A stretch of DNA of 64,000 bases from NCBI RefSeq assembly GCF_016785085.1, contig NZ_JAENHO010000001.1:868001-932000 (forward strand), written 5' to 3'. Shown in pieces: positions 60,178 to 64,000 of this stretch. Source of the stretch: Paractinoplanes lichenicola (GTDB taxonomy: Bacteria > Actinomycetota > Actinomycetes > Mycobacteriales > Micromonosporaceae). The notes under the pieces were generated by a model that was not told where the DNA came from, ran no database searches, and was given only the letters and a program-made list of their open reading frames with translations. Position 1 is the first letter of the stretch. Every line of letters starts with the position of its first letter. A program made the position numbers and the translations under genes.

Positions 60178-61293
60178 TCAGGGGCCGACGATGGGTTGCC
60201 AGTCGGACGTGTCGTCGCAGGTGCCGATGATCATGTTCTGCACCATCCGGTCGAGGGCCGCGTACGGGATTGCCGTGCGGTCCTTGACCGTGAGCGTGAC
60301 CGCGCACGAGCCGGCGTCGATCAGCAGCTGGCTGCCGTCCTTGTTGTTGAACGGGCCACCGTTGCCTTCGATGTACCACGTCTTGTGGCCCGCGATGAGC
60401 TTCATGGGCCGCTTGGCGTAGTCCTCGCCCCACATCGTCATGATGCCCTCCATCGGCAGCGCGATGACGCTCAGCGGCGTGCTGTACGGCATCATGAAGA
60501 ACGGGCTGGACTGGTCGGGTGCCTCGTCCGGGTTGCCGAGTCCGATCTGCGCCTCCACGCCGTGTTCCGCCACGTCCCGGCTCTCGGTGTAGGAGACGGG
60601 CAGGTCGTCGGGCACCCAGCCGAACCGTACCGGCGCCTTCGCGGTGTGCGGCGCGGTCAGCCGTACGGTCTGGGCCAGCCGCAGCAGCGACGCGCGGTCC
60701 ACGCTCTCGTAGACGATCACCCATGCGCCCGACGGGTCCTGCCAGCCCACGGCCGGCCCGATCCGGTACGGCGTGCCGCCCGGTCCTGTGCTCGGCGAGT
60801 CGGTCGGGGCCGGCTCTTCGAGCTTGTCCACGTAGTGGGCCGGGTGCCCCTGCACGGTGACCTGTTCGCCGCGGCGCAGCCGGGTCGGGTCGAACGTGCC
60901 CGGGTCGTGAACCGCGACGGTGCCGCCGCCGTCCCTGCTGGAGTTCTTGAGCGACCGGGCGACGAGGAACTGCGTCTTGCCCTGCGTGCCGTGCAGCATG
61001 GTGAAGTAGGTCGGGTTCGACGCCAGTTCCAGGGTGTGCTCGTACGGCTCGCGGTAGTAGGTCATCGGGCCGGCCGGGTTGGGCGGCGGCGGCTCGGCGC
61101 TGTAGGACCGGACGACGGACGGGACGGCCATCGCGGCGGCCACGGCGACGACGGTGACTACCGCCCCGCGGATCCGGTTGCGGCGGCGCAGGCGTACGGC
61201 TCCGGCCTGGGCCTGCTCGACCAGCCCGGCAGGGTCGGGAGCGTGGCCGGCGCCCTGTTCGAGGGTGCGCTTGAGCTCGTCCAGGCTCGTCAC
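60178..61293 (-). CDS. Membrane-anchored partner of the SigE-type ECF factor
   Basis: 371 residues from a GTG that overlaps the sigma stop (GTGA). A 40-residue cytoplasmic part (MTSLDELKRTLEQGAGHAPD) precedes one membrane helix (about 43-60: VVTVVAVAAAMAVPSVV), then an outer domain of about 300 residues with no recognised family. The layout suits an anti-sigma factor or sensor, but no zinc motif was seen. Ribosome site AAAGGA. Function inferred from the coupling only. Confidence 0.75.
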   Translation of the reverse strand: MTSLDELKRTLEQGAGHAPDPAGLVEQAQAGAVRLRRRNRIRGAVVTVVAVAAAMAVPSVVRSYSAEPPPPNPAGPMTYYREPYEHTLELASNPTYFTMLHGTQGKTQFLVARSLKNSSRDGGGTVAVHDPGTFDPTRLRRGEQVTVQGHPAHYVDKLEEPAPTDSPSTGPGGTPYRIGPAVGWQDPSGAWVIVYESVDRASLLRLAQTVRLTAPHTAKAPVRFGWVPDDLPVSYTESRDVAEHGVEAQIGLGNPDEAPDQSSPFFMMPYSTPLSVIALPMEGIMTMWGEDYAKRPMKLIAGHKTWYIEGNGGPFNNKDGSQLLIDAGSCAVTLTVKDRTAIPYAALDRMVQNMIIGTCDDTSDWQPIVGP

Positions 61294-61790
61294 GAGTGGA
61301 TCCTTTCGCTGGTCGTGGGTTCGTCGAGTTCGATCCGGAGCGCGGCCAGGGCACGGCTGGCGTTGCTGCGCACGGTTCCGGTGCGGCAGCCGAGCACCTC
61401 CGCGATCTCGAGGTCGCTCAGGCTCTCGTAGTACCGGAGGACGATCACCGCCCGTTGCTGGCGGGGCAGCCCCATCAGCAGGCGCCACAGGTCGTCGTCG
61501 GGTTCGGGCGCTTCGGGTGCGCGTGGCGCCGCCGCGCCGTCGACCACTTCCTCGCCCAGCGGCACGGTCCACAAGCGCCGGCGTCTTCGCAGCGACAGGA
61601 ACTCGTTGGTCACCATCCGCCGCACATAGCCGTACGGGTCCTGGACCGACCCGATCCGCCCCCACTTCACCAGCGCCCGCGTCAGCACCTCCTGCACGAT
61701 GTCGCGGGCCTCCTCACGGTCGCCGCTGAGCAGCACCGCATATCGCAGCAGCGAGGCCAGCCTGGCCGCCGCGAACTCCTCGAAGCTCAT
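61290..61790 (-). CDS. SigE-family ECF RNA polymerase sigma factor
   Basis: 166 residues from the ATG at 61790, with GAGGCG upstream. FEEFAAARLASLLRYAVLLSGDREEARDIVQEVLTRAL (region 2), VRRMVTNEFLSLRRRRR and VRSNASRALAAL (region 4) with LPRQQRAVIVLRYYESLSDLEIAEVL identify the actinobacterial SigE-type group. A longer open frame exists to 61925, but it is antisense to the MMPL gene's ribosome site. The coupled membrane protein encoded just after may control it. Confidence 0.93.
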   Translation of the reverse strand: MSFEEFAAARLASLLRYAVLLSGDREEARDIVQEVLTRALVKWGRIGSVQDPYGYVRRMVTNEFLSLRRRRRLWTVPLGEEVVDGAAAPRAPEAPEPDDDLWRLLMGLPRQQRAVIVLRYYESLSDLEIAEVLGCRTGTVRSNASRALAALRIELDEPTTSERIHS

Positions 61791-61923
61791 CCGTCGCCTC
61801 CCCGTCGGTGCTCCTAGGGTTAGAACGCAAACGTCGGCGAATCTGCTGCACTGTTGCGCATCGGTGGCCGGCGATGGTTGCATGTGCCACGGCCGCCCCT
61901 CCGGCGCCGATCGGGAGGGCGTC

Positions 61924-64000
61924 ATGCTGGCTGGGCTGGGCCGGGCGATGTATGAGCGGCGGTTCGTCGTGATCGCCGCGTGGGTCGCGGTCGCGCTGGC
62001 CGGCGCCGTGTTCGGTGGCTCCGTCTACGATCGCACGCAGTCCGTCGACACCCTGCCCGCCGATGCCCCGGCCACTGCCGCGCAGGACAGGCTGGACGCG
62101 CTGGACCCCGAGGGCGAACGGGTGGTCGCGGTCATCTCCGGGCGTGACGTCGGCGCGACCGAGCTGATCACGAGCGTCACCCGGATCGCGTACGAGATCC
62201 GCGCCCTCCCCGGCGTGGCCGAGGTCGACGATTCCTACACCACGGGCCGGCGGCAGATCTCCACCGACCAGCAGGGCTCCCTGGTCACAGTGGAGTTGAA
62301 GCCGGGCCTGAGTGACGACGAGGCGTTGCGGGTGGCCGATCAGGTCAGCGCGGCCCTGCGCCGCATCGACGCCCCCGAGATCCTCATCGGCGGCGGGCTG
62401 CTGGCCGAGCGCGAGTTCACCGATCAGGCCGTACGGGATGCCGCCGTGGGCGAATCCGTCGCGCTGGTCTGCGTGGCGTTGCTGCTGATCGTGCTGCTGG
62501 GTGGCCTGGTCGCCGGCCTGCTGCCGCTGGCGGCCGCCCTCGCCGCGGTCGCGGGCACGCTGCTCACGTTGACCGGGCTGGCCGGTCTGCTCCCGGTCAG
62601 CGAATACGCGGTCAACGTGGTCACCCTGCTCGGCATCGGCCTGGCGGTCGACTACAGCCTGCTGATGATCGCCCGGTTCCGGGAGGAGCGGGCGGCCGAC
62701 CCGCGCGCGCCGCTGGCCGTCCTCATCGACCGTACGGTGGTCACCGCGGGCCGGGCGGTGCTGATCTCCGGCTCGGCCGTCGCCGCGGCGCTGGTGGGGT
62801 TGTTCGCCTTCGGTGACCCGCTGCTGGCCGCGATGGCGATGGGCGGGGCGCTGGTCGTCGTGCTGGCCACGGCGGCCGGGCTCACGCTCGTGCCCGTGCT
62901 GATCGCGCTCGCCCACCGGCGCATTCCGGCGCCCCGGCCGCCCAAGCGGACCAGCCTGCTCGTACGCCTGGCCGGGTTCGCGCAGCGCCGCCCGCGCGCG
63001 GTGGCCCTCACGGCGACGGCCGGCCTGCTGGCCCTGAGCGCCCCGCTGCTGTTCGCCGAGTTCGCCAACTCCGACGTCCGCGTGCTGCCCACGAGCAGCG
63101 AGGCCCGCCAGACGTACGAGGCCACGCAGGAGAGGTTTGCCGACCCGCCCAAGCAGCCGCTGACCGTGGTGGTCGAGGCGCCCGCGGACCGGCCGGACGT
63201 CAAGGAGCTGTTCGACCGGGTCGAGCAGCTCCCGGGAGTGTCCGATGTGTTCGTCCGGTCGGAGCTGCCGCCCGGGGTGAGCGTGGCCGACGTGGTGCCC
63301 AGCGGCGCCGCCGACGGGCCCGAGGCGCAGCGGCTGGTGGCCGAGCTGCGGTCCCTCGATGCGCCCGCTCCCCTGCTGGTGGCCGGGCCCGCGGCGGAGC
63401 TGACCGACGCCAAGCGCTCGGTGGCCGACCGGCTGCCCGTCGCGCTGGCGATCATCGTGGTGTCCACCGCGGCGCTGCTGTTCGCGCTCACCCGCTCGGT
63501 GGTCGTGCCGCTCAAGGCCATCGCGCTGAACGTGCTGACGCTGCTGGCGACCATGGGCGTGCTGGTCGCCGTCTTCCAGTGGGGCTGGGGCGCCGGCCTG
63601 CTCGGCTTCGAGTCGTGGGGCGCGCTCGACCTGACGACCCCGCTGCTGCTGTTCGTCTTCGCCTTCGGGCTGTCCATGGATTACGAGGTGTTCCTGCTGG
63701 CCCGGGTCATCCAGGAGTGGGACCGGCGGACGGCCACCGACGCCGCCGCGAGCGACCGGGCCGTGCTGGCCGGGATCGCCGCGGCCGGCCCGGTGATCAC
63801 CACGGCCGCCCTGGCCATCGGGATCGTCTTCCTCGGCTTCGTGCTGGGCGACCTGATCGCGGTCAAGGAGATCGGCGTCGGGATGGCCGTGGCGGTGCTG
63901 CTCGACGTCACCGTGATCCGGGGCCTGCTGCTGCCGGCGACGATGTCGCTGCTCGGCCGGTGGAACTGGTGGCGTCCCGGCCTGACCGCCACGGCTCCGC
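61924..64000 (+). CDS. MMPL/RND-family transporter (truncated at the window edge)
   Basis: 692 residues are visible and continue past the end. An N-terminal helix (about 14-34), a loop domain, helices from about 178, VVTLLGIGLAVDYSLLMIARFREE (the Asp-Tyr proton relay), a second loop domain and FGLSMDYEVFLLAR (the second Asp-Tyr pair) give the duplicated MmpL layout. It exports lipids or hydrophobic compounds using the proton gradient. GGGAGG lies five bases before the ATG. Divergent from the ECF sigma gene. Confidence 0.92.
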   Translation, partial: MLAGLGRAMYERRFVVIAAWVAVALAGAVFGGSVYDRTQSVDTLPADAPATAAQDRLDALDPEGERVVAVISGRDVGATELITSVTRIAYEIRALPGVAEVDDSYTTGRRQISTDQQGSLVTVELKPGLSDDEALRVADQVSAALRRIDAPEILIGGGLLAEREFTDQAVRDAAVGESVALVCVALLLIVLLGGLVAGLLPLAAALAAVAGTLLTLTGLAGLLPVSEYAVNVVTLLGIGLAVDYSLLMIARFREERAADPRAPLAVLIDRTVVTAGRAVLISGSAVAAALVGLFAFGDPLLAAMAMGGALVVVLATAAGLTLVPVLIALAHRRIPAPRPPKRTSLLVRLAGFAQRRPRAVALTATAGLLALSAPLLFAEFANSDVRVLPTSSEARQTYEATQERFADPPKQPLTVVVEAPADRPDVKELFDRVEQLPGVSDVFVRSELPPGVSVADVVPSGAADGPEAQRLVAELRSLDAPAPLLVAGPAAELTDAKRSVADRLPVALAIIVVSTAALLFALTRSVVVPLKAIALNVLTLLATMGVLVAVFQWGWGAGLLGFESWGALDLTTPLLLFVFAFGLSMDYEVFLLARVIQEWDRRTATDAAASDRAVLAGIAAAGPVITTAALAIGIVFLGFVLGDLIAVKEIGVGMAVAVLLDVTVIRGLLLPATMSLLGRWNWWRPGLTATAP

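Noticed and set aside
1..64000. tRNA, rRNA, transposase, integrase or phage genes
   Set aside because: I looked for T-loop sequences and for DDE or recombinase motifs and found none I could support.

Overview
The window is about 73% G+C, with GTG starts, translational overlaps of the ATGA/GTGA type, Tat and lipoprotein signals, a class F sortase, a DUF5996 protein, SigB/SigF-type and ECF sigma factors and cobalamin riboswitches. This points to a soil actinomycete, most likely a Micromonosporaceae genome of the Actinoplanes type; the genus is an inference. No phage, transposase, tRNA, rRNA or CRISPR array was seen. It reads as ordinary chromosome with saprophytic accessory genes and several decayed loci. 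The palindrome CCGTACGG is strongly over-represented across most of the window.

Layout. 1-1846: a PadR regulator with its membrane partner. 1997-7660: a divergent GntR gene and a five-gene galactosamine/tagatose-6-phosphate catabolic operon (AgaS, BadF-type kinase, DMT permease, PfkB kinase, class II aldolase). 7688-9788: two kinds of repeat, NhaA, and a permease remnant. 9905-15191: a fasciclin lipoprotein with a membrane molybdenum oxidoreductase, a Ser/Thr kinase, and a CHRD surface protein with its class F sortase. 15113-20086: DUF5996, a hydrolase pseudogene, a secreted peptidase-like hydrolase, an acetyltransferase and a secreted protein-arginine deiminase. 20289-25152: a LacI-sensor/GGDEF protein followed by a secreted GH31 glycosidase. 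25157-33812: a roadblock protein, a subtilase, a STAND ATPase, a CAP protein, GtrA and a SigB-type sigma factor.

The most notable locus is 34822-39879. A single polypeptide carries an ECF sigma factor, an anti-sigma-type zinc motif, one membrane span and an extracellular pectate-lyase-like parallel beta-helix. It is divergent from a pectin methylesterase and a pectate lyase, which share an almost identical ricin module. The arrangement suggests a one-protein pectin sensor and sigma factor controlling its own target enzymes.

39924-48132 holds an alcohol dehydrogenase, two TetR genes each facing a perfect operator (next to a KstD-like flavoprotein and a DUF418 protein), a frameshifted small membrane gene, an unusual DinB polymerase with a LexA-like box over its start, a cluster of gene fragments and an SDR. 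48242-52901: an M6 metalloprotease, an SMI1 protein and a divergent SpoIIE-phosphatase/HATPase pair. 53033-59298: two cobalamin riboswitches precede nrdAB and metE, both B12-independent isozymes, so the two systems are probably shut off together when B12 is present. 59452-64000: a ferredoxin-like protein, a His-rich mini-protein, an ECF sigma factor with a coupled membrane protein, and a truncated MMPL transporter.
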